A stretch of 64,000 nucleotides of DNA from Bos javanicus (GCF_032452875.1 NC_083876.1:1488001-1552000), one strand, 5' to 3'; shown: positions 22,603-34,974, numbered from the stretch's first letter. Numbers and translations: made by a program. The notes: generated by a model from the letters alone, not told the origin.

Positions 22603-23078
22603 ACCTTGATCGAGACTTCTTGAGGTCAGTACAGTTAAATAGTTGCAAAATTATGACCATACCTTCATGCTGGATTCTTGCCCTTCATGTTCCCTGTTAG
22701 CTGATTTAATCACTCAGCCAAACAATAATGAATAGGGATGGTTTTTAGATCCAGATACTAAGTTTTTTTCAAAATATGTAATGAATAGTTAGTAGGTAAG
22801 CCAAGGTGATTCTTAATTTATGATGAACAATTTGTTCTCTCTGATTCTCTTTCAGATATGTAAATACTTTAAAATAATGTGCTGTTACAGGTTCCTCAAC
22901 TATGCACACCCTTGTAGTATTGAATTTTGTTCTGAAATGCATATTTAAAAATTTTAACATATCTAAGAGTACTGCATTTTTTTAATAGTAGGAAAATGCT
23001 ACAGTAATAGTGTTTACTTCTATCATCTCATTTGATTCTCAGAAATAAAATCTGCAAAAATAGCAGAGTAGAAGTTTT
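22603..23078. other. No recognised feature
   Basis: Unique-looking sequence. Confidence 0.4.
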
Positions 23079-23309
23079 ATGGGGCTTCCCAAGTGGCACT
23101 GGTGGTAAAGCACCTGCCTACCAAAGCAGGAGACAAAAAAGTGACATGGGCTCAATGCCTGGATCAGAAAGATCTCCTGGAGGAGGCCATGATAACCCAC
23201 TGCAGTATTCTTGCTTGGAGAATCCCATGGACAGAAGAGCCTGACAGGCTGCAGTCCAAAGTGTTGCAAAGAGTTGGACACCGCTGAAGCAACTTAGCAT
23301 GCATGCAGA
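23079..23309 (+). mobile_element. Bov-tA SINE
   Basis: From 'ggggcttcccaagtggcact' to 'gcaacttagcatgcatgca'. A short 'agaagtt' lies on both sides (about 23070 and 23307) and may be the core of the TSD. Confidence 0.92.
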
Positions 23310-23370
23310 AGTTATACCTATTTTTAAGATGAAGCAGTGCAGATTTAAGAGTTAGCATAGCCTATATAAG

Positions 23371-23852
23371 GAGAAACATTACTTTGCCAACAAAGGTCCT
23401 ACTAGTCAAAGCTGTGGGTTTTCCCAGTAGACATGTATGGCTATGAGAGTTGGGCTATAAAGAAAGCTGAACACCAAAGAACTGATGCTTTTGAACTGTG
23501 GTGTTGGAGAAGACTCTTGAGAGTCCTTTGGACTGCAAGGAGAGCCAACCAGTCCACCCTAAAGGAGACCAGTCCTTTGTATTCATTGGAAGAACTGATG
23601 CTGAAGCTAAAACTTCAATACTTTGGCCACCTGATGTGAATAACTGACTCATTGGAAAAGGCCCTGATACTTGGAAAGACTGAAGGCAGGAGAAGAAGTG
23701 GACAACAGAGGATGACATGGTTGGATGGCGCCACTGACTCGATGGACATGAGTTTGAGCAAGCTCCGGGAGTTGGTGATGGACAGGGAGGCCTGGTGTAC
23801 TGCAGTCCATGGGGTCACAAACCGTCAGACACAACTGAGCGACTGAACTGAA
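23371..23852 (+). mobile_element. BovB 3' end
   Basis: Plus-strand BovB from 'cattactttgccaacaaagg' to the terminal 'gagcgactgaactgaa'. The frame 23433-23639 (68 codons) encodes YESWAIKKAEHQRTDAFELW and onward to YFGHLM; a stop follows, and a second frame (23652-23846) continues. It is 5'-truncated and lacks the RT. Confidence 0.94.
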
Positions 23853-24398
23853 GTGATAAACTATATGATCTTGTGCCAGTTACTGAGGGTGGCTTGAAAC
23901 ATAAATCTGGTTTTATCCTGTGGCTGTTTGCTCTACACCGTATGCTGTCTTTTCATTTAGAAGTGACAAGGTTATCACCAGATTTGAAGACGTGGGGATA
24001 TGAACTGTGTCACTTTCAGCTTTGTATTCTGAGAATCCAGCAAAGAATAGTCTACTCCAAGAATGTCAAACAAAATAATGCCTAATTTTCAAGTGTTCGT
24101 ATATCAAAAAGAGAATCAAGAGGGAAGAGTTGCAAAGGGTAAATGAAACACTAAAATAATCAACTTACCCTTTTAAACTCAGCTTCCAATTTCATCTCTC
24201 AAAATTACAAGTTCATAACACCCAGGTATTAAATATTCAATTAATTAGTAAATGGGTGTTTTAATAGAACTATGATTGAGTTCTAACTTGGTATTAACAC
24301 ATAAGTAACACTCAAGCAACAGTGTTTTAAGTTTGGATGAGAGGTTACTGAAGCATCCCAGTTGAAAAGCAAGACAATAAAGAGAGGATGTTTAGGTT

Positions 24399-24400
<2 letters not shown>
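23853..24400. other. No recognised feature
   Basis: Unique-looking DNA between BovB and a CA repeat. Confidence 0.4.

Positions 24401-24432
<32 letters not shown>
24401..24432. repeat. (CA)n microsatellite
   Basis: About 15 uninterrupted CA units. Confidence 0.97.
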
Positions 24433-24433
<1 letters not shown>

Positions 24434-25559
24434 AAGTAATGTTTTACCAGTCTGCAAAAGTGTAACAGAAATTATATTCCTCACGGTGAAATTTTGTTGA
24501 GTCCAGTGAGTCCAGTGGGAGTCCATTATTACAAAGCACTTTTTAAGGACATTTACTGAATTAATGCTGATTTAAGATCTTATATCCCAATTCTGTCTAA
24601 AGAAACTCCACAATGAGTTAAGGACAAAATCTGATGAGATGTCACAGTGACATTTCACTTACACAGAGGCAGATTTATAGTAACCCCACTCATCCAGAAA
24701 ACAGTGGTAATCAGGGCATCAATCAGCCAGGCCTCTGTGCAGCCCTATCTGTCAGCAGAGTCACCTATATCATCCTAGGGAACATGGGCTAACCCTCAGT
24801 TCTGAACCAGGCACTGGGGTGTTCAATAACACTGTACCAAATCAGATACAGGACAACAGATTGACAGCAGCAAAAGAAGTTATAAGTACTAAAAGATAAA
24901 ATGATGTCAAATGCTGACCACTAAAGGCCATCTCTGCAATATTTGATGTTTATAAGAAAATATTCGCTAGTAGATTGTGTGTTCTGTTTAAGAAGATGAG
25001 AAAAAGAAAACACATTTTGCATGCTTTAAGTATTTGATTTTCCAAATAATTATTTAGAATGTGTTTTGAGGCTACTTAAAAAATGAAGTGCTGTTTTATT
25101 TATGTAGTATATTTAATTTTTGAAGAACTTTTTGAAGATATGTAGTCAAATAAAGGTTTTATTTTTACATGCTACCATGAAATTACTTATCCTACCTTTT
25201 AATTTTTGAAGGGAAATACTGCATGAAATTAGCACTACAACACAAGACTCAATGAGATATGAAATTATTCTAATGAAACTGCTAGTCAAAGAGCCAGTGT
25301 CATAAAAGAAAAGTAGTTACAGATGTCTTCCTCATAAATCAAAATCTTACCCTGACATGAAGAGGACCCTGGGGCTCTGTGCCCCTTCTTCTTGAACTGT
25401 TACCTCTTTCCCTTCATACTATTAATAACTTCTGCCCTTCTTAAATGTTTCGCCTGTCTTCTTATACATATGTTCCACCATGGCCATCTTCTTTTCTGTT
25501 ATACTTGCCAGCTGCCTCTCTAACAACTATAATTAATTCTCCAAGCATCCTCACTAGAT
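24433..25559. other. No recognised feature
   Basis: About 1.1 kb of AT-rich unique-looking DNA. Confidence 0.4.
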
Positions 25560-25622
25560 GCATCCTTAGAGCAAAATAAATTCCAGTAGAATTAAAGACC
25601 TTAATATAAGAAACACAATAAA

Positions 25623-27459
25623 CTAAATACCTATATATAGAAAACTATAAAACACTGGTGAAAGAAATCAAAGAGGACACTAATAGATGGAGAAATATAC
25701 CATGTTCATGGACTGGAAGAATCAATATAGTGAAAATGAGTACACTACCCAAAGCAATTTATAGATTCAATGCAATCCCTATCAAGCTACCAACAGTATT
25801 CTTCACAGAGCTAGAACAAATAATTTCACAATTTGTATGGAAATACAAAAAACCTCAAATAGCCAAAGCGATCTTGAGAAAGAAGAATGGAACTGGAGGA
25901 ATCAACCTACCTGACTTCAGGCTCTACTACAAAGCCACAGTTATCAAGACAGTATGGTACTGGCACAAAGACAGAAATATAGATCAATGGAACAAAATAG
26001 AAAGCCCAGAGATAAATCCACGCACATATGGACACCTTATCTTTGACAAAGGAGGCAAGAATATACAATGGATTAAAGACAATCTCTTTAACAAGTGGTG
26101 CTGGGAAAGCTGGTCAACCACTTGTAAAAGAATGAAACTAGAACACTTTCTAACACCATACACAAAAATAAACTCAAAATGGATTAAAGATCTAAACGTA
26201 AGACCAGAAACTATAAAACTCCTAGAGGAGAACATAGGCAAAACACTCTCTGACATACATCACAGCAGGATCCTCTATGACCCACCTCCCAGAATATTGG
26301 AAATAAAATCAAAAATAAACAAATGGGACCTAATTAACCTTAAAAGCTTCTGCACATCAAAGGAAACTATTAGCAAGGTGAAAAGACAGCCTTCAGAATG
26401 GGAGAAAATAACAGCAAATGAAGCAACTGACAAACAACTAATCTCAAAAATATACAAGCAACTCCTACAGCTCAACTCCAGAAAAATAAATGACCCAATC
26501 AAAAAATGGCCAAAGAACTACATAGACATTTCTCCAAAGAAGACATACAGATGGCTAACAAACACATGAAAAGATGCTCAACATCACTCATTATCAGAGA
26601 AATGCAAATCAAAACCACTATGAGGTACCATTTCACACCAGTCAGAATGGCTGCGATCCAAAAGTCTACAAGCAATAAATGCTGGAGCGGGTGTGGAGAA
26701 AAGGGAACCTTCTTACACTGTTGGTGGGAATGCAAACTAGTACAGCCACTATGGAGAACAGTGTGGAGATTCCTTAAAAAACTGGAAATAGAACTGCCTT
26801 ATGATCCAGCAATCCCACTGCTGGGCATACACACTGAGGAAACCAGAAGGGAAAGAGACACGTGTACCCCAATGTTCATCGCAGCACTGTTTATAATAGC
26901 CAGGACATGGAAGCAACCTAGATGTCCATCAGCAGATGAATGGGTAAGAAAGCAGTGGTACATATACACAATGGAGTATTACTCAGCCATTAAAAAGAAA
27001 ACATTTGAATCAGTTCTAATGAGGTGGATGAAACTGGAGCCTATTATACAGAGTGAAGTAAGCCAGAAGGAAAAACACCAATACAGTATAATAATGCATA
27101 TATATGGAATTTAGAAAGATGGTAACAATAACCCTGTGTATGAGACAGCAAAAGAGACACTGAAGTGTAGAACAGTCTTATAGACTCTGTTGGAGAAGAA
27201 GAGGGTGGGAAGATTTGGGAGAATGGCATTGAAACATGTAAAATATCATGTATGAAACGAGATGCCAGTCCAGGTTCGATGCATGATACTGGATGCTTGG
27301 GGCTAGTGCACTGGGACGACCCAGAGGGAGGGTATGGGGAGGGAGGAGGGAGGAGGGTTCAGGATGGGGAACACATGTACACCTGTGGCGGATTCATTTT
27401 GATATTTGGCAAAACTAATACAATTATGTAAAGTTTAAAAGTAAAATAAAATTAAAAAA
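25623..27459 (+). mobile_element. Young 5'-truncated L1 with 15-bp TSD
   Basis: About 1.84 kb holding the 3' part of ORF2, the 3' UTR ending 'acacctgtggcggattcatt' ... 'caattatgtaaagtttaaaa', and a short A-rich tail. Identical 15-bp direct repeats aagaaacacaataaa flank it at 25608-25622 and 27460-27474. The perfect TSD and near-intact frame indicate a recent insertion. It shares long, almost identical stretches with the L1 pieces at 54291-55588, so they belong to the same young subfamily. Confidence 0.95.
25658..27114 (+). pseudogene. L1 ORF2p C-terminal part, one frameshift
   Basis: Two frames, 25658-26569 (303 codons) and 26506-27114 (202 codons), cover the L1 ORF2p region downstream of the RT: FFTELEQIISQFVWKYKKPQ, GGINLPDFRLYYKATVIKT, LTPYTKINSKWIKDLNV, and the cysteine-rich C-terminus (KCWSGCGEKGTFLHCWWECK). 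The frame breaks near 26509, where a run of three G seen in the copy at 55428-55430 has two G here, a one-base deletion. The endonuclease and the RT catalytic YADD-type motif are absent because of 5' truncation. Not functional. Confidence 0.9.
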
Positions 27460-27930
27460 AAGAAACACAATAAAACCTTCATGGCACAGAAAGTCTACAT
27501 AAAATTAAAAAAACAAAAAACAAAAAACAAAAACCTTGATTAAGAGAAACCTTCATAAAACCAGACACCAAAAGTTAAAGATAAATTTGATTAAATAAAA
27601 AAAAAATAATTTCTGTTTCCAATGTATATGACAGAAGAGATCAATATATATAGACCAAAAAGCCAGAAAGGAAAAAAAAAAAAAAAGTCAGAACATAGAG
27701 AAACCAAAAAAGAAATATGAATAATTTACAATCATAAATAAAAGGTCAATACTGACTATTTTCAGTTTCTGCAAAACTGATTGGCAAGATTTGAGAAAAC
27801 GATTCATTTGAAAACTTGACGGTGAGGCATTAGAGAATCTTGATGTTGTAGTAGGCTGTTGCCAGTGGGGGAATTGAAATGGTGCCCTCAATTTAGAATC
27901 TACTTAACTGCCAATATTTATTTTGTATTT

Positions 27931-28010
27931 ACTTCACAGGTGACTCAGTAGGTAAAGAATCTGCCTGCAGTGTGGGAGACTAAGGAGACACATTTGGTCC
28001 CTGGGTCAGG
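27931..28010 (+). mobile_element. Bov-tA SINE 5' fragment
   Basis: The tRNA-related head 'acttcacaggtgactcagta' to 'tttggtccctgggtcagg', then abrupt change into an LTR. Only the head remains. Confidence 0.8.
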
Positions 28011-28683
28011 TGCTCAGAAAATAATTCATAAAGTTAATCATTGACATTCTTTCAAGGACCTTTACAAAACAGTGTTCCAGGATGAACATGTAGCCCACAG
28101 CTTGAGGCCATGGCAGGGATGGCTATCTGAAACCTATTTGTGAGGAAAATGTTTACGGCAAAGGAGTTTGCTTAATTTAGGGCTTAGGAATAATTAAATT
28201 AGTTAGAAGCTAAAGATTTAAGGAATGTTGTAATGTTAACATATTTTACTATAGCTTATAGAGATTAGGAATTTTGGAGATATTAGTGGTTAGAAGCCTT
28301 TTTAGAGAAAGTGAGCTCAGGATACTAGGGGCAAACAGGATTTAGAAAGATAAGAAATTAACTGAGTAATGTGGTATGCAGCCCAGACATTAGCATGAGT
28401 TACTATGTATTCACAAGGACCCATGAGAAGAAGTAGATAAGAGAATCACTGAGGCAGGAACTCCTTTTGAGGGGCGACAATGATTTACGGAGACAACAAA
28501 TCTGGGTCAGGGGGAACTGAAAATGTCAAACCTCTGACCTAATGCTTTTGTAAAAGTATAAAAGAGAATCTTAAGCTTGAAATAAATAGGCAGTCCAAGA
28601 AAACTGAGAGGCTGCCTCGTTTCTCACCGATACCACCCATCCTTTCAGGATGATTCCCTGGCTGCTGGAGCTGGACTCCAGCA
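28011..28683 (+). mobile_element. ERV2/ERVK-like LTR, 5'-truncated
   Basis: Collinear with the 3' LTR at 59243-59946, matching it from 'tgctcagaaaataattcata' to the end 'gagctggactccagca'. The first 200 bases or so of that LTR are missing here. A TATA-like tataaaag (28557-28564) and a polyadenylation signal aataaa (28581-28586) are kept. It also keeps about 70 bases ('gaagaagtagataagagaat' region) that the other copy has lost. No TSD is visible because the left edge is truncated. Confidence 0.85.
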
Positions 28684-29155
28684 AGTAATTATCCTCTGTC
28701 AGGGGATGTTCAACTTTAAGGGATCCACTGTTATTTTCTTCTTTTGTGTGCCATTTCTTAAGGACTCTCTATTCCTTATCACTTCCTGGAAAACAGAAAC
28801 AAGCAGAGCTACACGCAGTTCTCAGGACTGAGATCATGAGAAAGGGCACCTGCTTGGATTCCTTTCAGTGACTCCCTTCAGTGACTCCCTTCAGTTACCT
28901 TTTACCTAAAGGTAAGCTATTCAGTTATGCTCCTCTTTCAGGATATGGAATGCTTTCTGGCCCTTTGAAGATTGTTATTTGCTTGGCTTTGTTTTTGCTC
29001 AATTTTTTACTGCTTAAAGCTGCCTTGTATGAATATATATAAACATGCGCTTCTGCAAATACAGCACCCTTGTTTCACTCGAGACTTGGGTCTCATGCGT
29101 CCTTCTTCTCATTGACTCCAGTCCCCAGGTCCCGGTCTACAAAGACTGTGACAAT
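28684..29155 (+). mobile_element. Second LTR-like block
   Basis: LTR-like layout: a TATA-like 'gaatatatataaacatgcgc' near 29030 is followed by 'aaatacagcacccttgtttc' and 'ctcgagacttgggtctcatg', ending 'gtccccaggtcccggt'. I associate this ending with ruminant ERV2-class LTRs. Edges and family are uncertain. A short tandem repeat (cagtgactccctt, more than two units) lies at 28866-28900. Confidence 0.45.
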
Positions 29156-29329
29156 CCTCCAATTGAAATCAATATATTAATTAAAAAAATAGAATTAAAT
29201 TAAAACAAAGAGATAGAAGTAGATCTATATACATTGATAGGTAAAGATCTCCAGTAACTATTATTAAATAAAAACATCAAAGAACAGTTTATTAATGACA
29301 ATCTTTATTTTCTGTACAGTATGATACTT

Positions 29330-29745
29330 GACATTTAAAAATGTTTCTAGGGAGATACAACTCCTCCTAGAACTGCCCAGCTCAGAGAGACAACAAGACT
29401 TAGCCAGGAGTAGGCCTTTGACAAGCAAACTAATCAATTCACAAACTTACTTCCCATACCTGATCTGTGTGTGCTCCAGGGAGAAATATTCCTCTGCCTT
29501 AATCATTCCAAGGCAGGTACCAGGCAGCTAGAGACCACCCTATAACCCAAAGTCCACTGAAATTATTCAAGCCAGTCAAACCTAAACTATTTACCCTGCT
29601 TTACCTGCCCTTTCTTGAGAAAATTCCAATAAATACAGTGATCTGAGTGTTCCTTTCTCTCCTGTCTCCAAACCTGCTGTTCCTCCAGAGACCCTGTGTG
29701 ATCATCAGCTGTGCCTCTTGAATCTAGGGGAACTGTGAGTACACT
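29330..29745 (+). mobile_element. Third LTR-like block
   Basis: 'ttccaataaatacagtgatc' provides a polyadenylation signal, followed by 'cctttctctcctgtctccaa' and 'cagagaccctgtgtgatcat', consistent with the R/U5 part of an ERV1-type LTR. I cannot define the ends. Confidence 0.4.
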
Positions 29746-29897
29746 TAACATTCCTATCAATGTTGTTGTCCTCTCCACGATGTCATTCTGTCACTTTCAT
29801 AAATTAAGATCTGGTGCAAACCAAACAGAACAATGTTTACAGTGTACCTTCAGTCAGGGAAAAAGAATATATATGTATACATTCTTAAATACATCTT

Positions 29898-29959
<62 letters not shown>
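29898..29959. repeat. (GT)n(AT)n microsatellite
   Basis: About nine GT units followed by more than twenty AT units. Confidence 0.97.
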
Positions 29960-29960
<1 letters not shown>

Positions 29961-30149
29961 CACATATAAGTAAGTATATGCATAAGAGGACAGTTTCAGG
30001 AAAGGTATATGAGAAAGGATTTGGGGGAATGGAATTAAAAAATATTGGGTAGGAAAGAAAATCACTCAATACATACTCTTTTGGATAATTTAAATGTTTT
30101 ATATACATTATCTTTATAATGGTAAAAGAACAATCTGAAGATGACTCTG

Positions 30150-30520
30150 GCTGTTTTGTAGGGAACACATTGGAGAATGCAAGACAGGTGGAGAAGCCTG
30201 GGGGAATGAGTGCATCAAGCAGAGAGGATGGTTCAACAGACTAGGGAGAAAACAGGGAGAAAAATGGATGGGTTAGAGGTCCATATTAGTGGTAGACACA
30301 TAGCACTTGCTGGTAGATAGAATTTTGGTGACAAGGAAGAGAGGAATTGAGAATTGGTTTAGGGTTTTGACCCAGGCAATTTAATAAACTGGAGTGCTGA
30401 TGAAAACCATGGGAGAAGTGTGAGGGGCAGATTATAGGAGATGCTTAGACAATCCTACTTTGAGGCTGAGGAGATTGTATTTGGAGATTTGCATGATCTC
30501 GTTCTCCCTTCTCTCAGGAA
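30150..30520 (-). mobile_element. Possible L2 fragment
   Basis: 'ttagggttttgacccaggca' and nearby words resemble the antisense of the L2 region that is also present in sense at 12620-12720. Diverged. Confidence 0.35.
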
Positions 30521-32300
30521 GAGAGGGAATTGGTAAATGTTCTTCATAGCCTCTTTCAGGGGGTACTTCATGCTCTGAGACAGAATTATATTATTTCCAG
30601 AAGTTAGTTTAGATATGATTTAACAAAAGGGAAATGTGTATTCATATATCTTCCTTTGGCTGAAAAAATATATATGGCTTTTATCATGTGAAGTTTCTAT
30701 GACAGAACTGGTAATTTCTCTCAGTGCTTTAAAATAATAAAAAAATATTCTAGCTGATTTCTCCTAGTTTTATTAACATGTGATTGACACACAAAAGTTG
30801 TGTGTATTTAAGGTATTCAACATGATGTTCCTTGTATCCAATTGTCTTCATCACAGTTAGTAAACTGGGCTATGGAAGTGGGATCATGGCTATCAAGAGA
30901 AACCACTTTTCTTTGAAGCAGGTACCAGCTAACTTTACAGCTTGACCAAGGAAAGTGCACTGCTTTCCCCATCTAAGAAGGAATGATTTCACATTACAAG
31001 AGAAAACTGAAGTCAAAGAAAAATCATAGGGGTCATGGGGCTTGTGAAACCAGTGAAAATCAAATTATATTGGATTATTTTATAGCATAAAATAGAAGAA
31101 GAAAATAAAGGAAATGTGCTGAAAAATTCCAGTCTGAACTAATTCAGGCTATTTTACTGCCTTAAAGTGAGCGAATTAATGTTTTAAGGTCTGGAAATGA
31201 AAAACAAAGTAATCCTTCAGCTTGCAGGATACTTGTCACAAAGCAATGAAATAATCAGATATAAGCAAGAAAATGAATTTAAGAAACTGTCTTAATTTAA
31301 ATTTTATTCCTGCTAATAATAAACATACAAGTAGAGGTGTCAAGTTAGAGATACCAAGTTGATATATAAGATTTCAGACAAGATGTACCTTCATTGTCAG
31401 TCAACAGATAATTTATGCTATGGCATTACTTCATTTAACTTCTTGCTACCTTAGATTCTAAAATTGTACTGTTTTTTTCTTTACATTCTGTAAACAATTT
31501 CTATCTTTTATATTTTAACATTATCAAGTGTTTAGTACCTTCAAAAGTATATACATGATATATAAAGACATGCTTTTGTAAAGAAAAATAGAAATAATTT
31601 CTATTAGAAATCTGTTATAATTCATTACAATAGATTAAAATAAAGCTTACTGTATTGAATGGCATTAACCTACTTTGAGCAAAATTATTCCCAGACAATT
31701 AATTTAAATTAGTATTCTTATTTATCTTGTTTACTGGCTGCATAGTGATTCAAGAACACTAAACATAGTCTAAGCATTTATTATATTTTGTATATATTCA
31801 TTAAACTAACATTATGTATTTATATATTGTATATTATAGTACATACATAGATTTTTATATTATATAATATTATTACATATATTCATTATACTTTGGGGTT
31901 AGATATATCTTTACAGTTTTAATCTCAAATTTGGTCATTTCTGAAGAGAATAATAGTGCAGTTCCCTATAGGCTACTCTATGTGTTTGGTCCACTACAGA
32001 AAGGGAACGCTTTGCTTTATGGTTTTCATTTTGGGGCAGTTGTGAGTTCTATTCAAGAGAGTAGCTTGCACATGAAATACATCATGTATGTGCCTGTACT
32101 AGGTAAGGAGGAGATAATGGCAAAGATGGAGACAACTTTCGCTCTTGTGCACGTTACAACTTCAAAATTATTTAGAGCACTGAGAGGTATGAGGAAGGAC
32201 ATATATCTACTCTAACTGACTAATTTTAAAACTTAAAGTGTGAATAAATGAATGGTTAATCAAATTTGTATAATTGAATTAAATACCAGAATGGTAGCTC
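30521..32300. other. Mostly unrecognised, AT-rich
   Basis: A short old L1-like piece may lie near 30765-30870 ('ttttattaacatgtgattga'). A very AT-rich tract covers 31780-31890. The 94-codon frame at 31931-32215 has no recognisable family. Confidence 0.4.
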
Positions 32301-32530
32301 AGGGGCTTCCCCAATGGCTCAGATGGTGAAGAGTCTGCCTGCAATGTAGGAGATCCATGTTCAATTCCTGGGTCAGAAAGATCCTCTGAAGAAGGAAATG
32401 GCAACCCACTCCAATATTCTTGCGTGTGAAATCCTATGGACAGAGAAGCCTGATGGGTGACAGTCCATAGTGTTGCCAAGAGTCTGACAAGACAGTGATT
32501 AACACTTTCACCTTCATTTTTCACTTTCAT
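32301..32530 (+). mobile_element. Bov-tA SINE
   Basis: From 'ggggcttccccaatggctca' to 'ttcatttttcactttca'. Complete head and body, moderately diverged. Confidence 0.92.
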
Positions 32531-32860
32531 TGTGTTAACAATTTTTCTCTATTGTTTACAGAAATGTGGGTTTCAGTTTTGAGTCAGGAACAATGATCTT
32601 AGAAACACTGTTATATGTGCTTCCTAGAGATTATATACAGGAACAAGAAGTAGGATTTCTGGGCCTAGAATGTACCTATATGCAACTTTATATAATAAAC
32701 AGGCTCTTTCATTTTGTTAATACTTGTTACTATTTATTGCTAAACTTTAAAAAATTCTGCCTACCTAGTCTGTGTTTGACAGACCTAATTGTGACCTTAA
32801 TTTGTATCTTTTCATATCTCTTTTGTTCAGTTTTTCTGCTGGGTTGTTGTACTAATTTAT
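32531..32860. other. No recognised feature
   Basis: The 108-codon frame at 32566-32892 is hydrophobic and AT-driven and runs into the L1 poly-T tail; treated as chance. A weak old-L1 3' UTR resemblance exists around 32590-32690. Confidence 0.35.
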
Positions 32861-32871
32861 ATCTGATCTTT

Positions 32872-34208
32872 TTTTGTTTGTTTTTAATATAAATTTATTT
32901 ATTTTAATTGGAGGATAATTACTTTACAATATTGTATTGATTTTTCCATATGTCAACATGAATCCACCACGGGTATACATGTGTTCCCCATCCTGAACCC
33001 TCTCCCACCTCCCTCCCCATACCATCCCTCTGGGTCATCCTAGTGCACCAGCCCCAAGCATCCTGTATCATGCATTGAACCTGGACTGGCAATTAATTTC
33101 ATATATGATATTATACATGTTTCAATGCCATTCTCCCAAATCATCCCACCCTCTCCCTCTCCCACAGAGTCCAAAAGACTGTCCTATACATCTGTGTCTC
33201 TTTTGCTGTCTCACATACAGGATTATCATTACCATCTTTCTAGATTCCATATATACGCATTAGTGTACTGTATTGGTATTTTTCTTTCTGGCTTACTTCA
33301 CTCTGTATAATAGGCTCCAGTTTCATCCACTTCATTAGAACTGATTCAAATGTATTCTTTTTAATGGCTGAGTAATACTCCATTGTGTATATGTACCACT
33401 GCTTTCTTATCCATTCATCTGCTGATGGACATCTAGGTTGCTTCCATGTCCTGGCTATTATAAACAGTGCTGCAAAGAACATTGATGTACACATCTCTCT
33501 TTTATTTCTGGTTTCCTTGGTGTGTATGCCCAGTAGTGGGATTGCTGGATCATAAGGCAATACTATTTCCAGTTTTTTAAGGAATCTCCACACTGTTCTC
33601 GATAGTGGCTATATTAGTTTGCATTTCCACCAACAGTGTAAGAAGGTTCTCTTTTCTCCACACGCTCTCCAGCATTTATTGCTTGTAGACTTTTGGAGTT
33701 TTCTAATACCATACACAAAAATAAACTCAAAATGAATTAAAGATCTAAATGTAAGACCAGAAACTATAAAACTCCTAGAGGAGAACATAGGCAAAACACT
33801 CTCCGACATACATCACAGCAGGATCCTCTATGACCCACCACCCAGAATATTGGAAATAAAAGCAAAAATAAACAAATGGGACCTAAATAAAATTAAAAGC
33901 TTCTGCAGAACCAAGGAAACTATAAGCAAGGTGAAAAGACAGCTTTTAGAATGGGAGAAAATAATAACAAATGAAGCAACTGACAAAGAACTAATCTCAA
34001 AAATATACAAGCAACTCCTGCAGCTCAATTCCAGAAAAATAAACGACCCAATCAAACAATGAGAAGAACTAAACAGACATTTCTCCAAAGAAGACATGCA
34101 CATGGCTAACAAACACATGAAAAGATGCTCAACATCACTCATTATCAGAGAAATGCAAATCAAAACCACAATGAGGTACCATCTCACGCCAGTCAGAATG
34201 GCTGCTAA
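32872..34208 (-). mobile_element. Twin-primed L1 with 11-bp TSD
   Basis: Left: T-rich tail, L1 3' UTR and ORF2 end on the minus strand (to about 33695; the minus frame 33593-33240 encodes WRFLKKLEIVLPYDPAIPLL). Right: ORF2 on the plus strand (about 33697-34208; frame 33850-34062 encodes KINKWDLNKIKSFCRTKETI). In an intact L1 the right segment ends exactly where the left one begins, so the 5' part was inverted during insertion. The 11-bp TSD atctgatcttt is at 32861-32871 and 34209-34219. Confidence 0.93.
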
Positions 34209-34408
34209 ATCTGATCTTTATAACATTCAGGAAATAGCTATTTGTCATTTTTATATGTTTTAAATATGTTAGACAAATTATGGCTTATTTTATGACTTTC
34301 TGTGTCTTTAGAGAAACAGTCCTTCTCAATTGTACTATAATCTAATATATTGAATTTCAAAATTTATCTTAAAGATTTGGAGTTTCCCTCATTCTGGGAT
34401 AGCCTTCT

Positions 34409-34735
34409 ATTCAGGCCCCTCTCATAGACATTGGGGATTCAGTTCCAGATCACTGCAATACAGAAAATATGTCAATAAAGCGAGTCCCATTTTTTTTTTT
34501 TGTTTTGCCAGTGCATATAAAAGTGTACCTTTAAACTGTACTATAGTAGTTTGCAATAGCATTATGTCTAAAAAACGTGGTGTATACAACTTAATTAAAG
34601 ATAATGCAGTTGAAAAATGGCACCAATATACTTACTCAATGCAGAGTGGCCAAAAAAACTTCAACTTGAGAAAAATGCAGTCTTCATAGAGAATGACAAA
34701 GAAAAGCACAATAAAATGAGGTCTTCCTATATATA
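34409..34735. mobile_element. Tigger1 remnant, internally deleted
   Basis: The left end ('tggggattcagttccagatc', 'caataaagcgagtccc') and right end ('aaagcacaataaaatgaggt') are the two termini of the Tigger1 DNA transposon (Tc1/mariner-Tigger). The transposase region is gone, leaving about 327 bp. Non-autonomous and old. Confidence 0.85.
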
Positions 34736-34974
34736 CTTCTGTAGTTTTAAATGTTTTCCTATCTTACCCTGAAGTGAAGGAGAGAATACTTTACATACTT
34801 CCTAAGCTTTAAATTTTTACCTTTCTTAATTCAAGTAGAATTAATTTTTGTGAACAGTAAAGTCAACTTTTGTGGGTTTTTCTTACTGGGGTAGTTAATT
34901 TTCTCAGCATCATTTAGTAAATCATGCTTATTTATTTTGCCATTGTTCTATGTGCTGTTCCTGTACTAACACTG

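Larger units (their letters stand above)
25560..27760 (+). mobile_element. Older L1 fragment, split by a younger L1
   Basis: The left piece (25560-25622, 'aaataaattccagtagaatt') and right piece (27475-27760, 'agataaatttgattaaataa', 'atgtatatgacagaagagat') look like one old L1 ORF2 fragment. The younger L1 at 25623-27459 interrupts it. The family call for the host fragment is weaker than for the insert. Confidence 0.5.

Noticed and set aside
28011..28683. Intact solo LTR with TG...CA ends
   Set aside because: The TG at 28011 is internal to the LTR as seen in the copy at 59243-59946; the real start is missing and there is no TSD.
29711..30168. Frames of 71-113 codons around 29.9 kb
   Set aside because: They are extended by the GT/AT microsatellite, which encodes simple repeats in every frame.
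31931..32215. 94-codon frame in unique DNA
   Set aside because: No family recognised; flanks are AT-rich and repeat-bearing; no second exon or poly(A) context seen.
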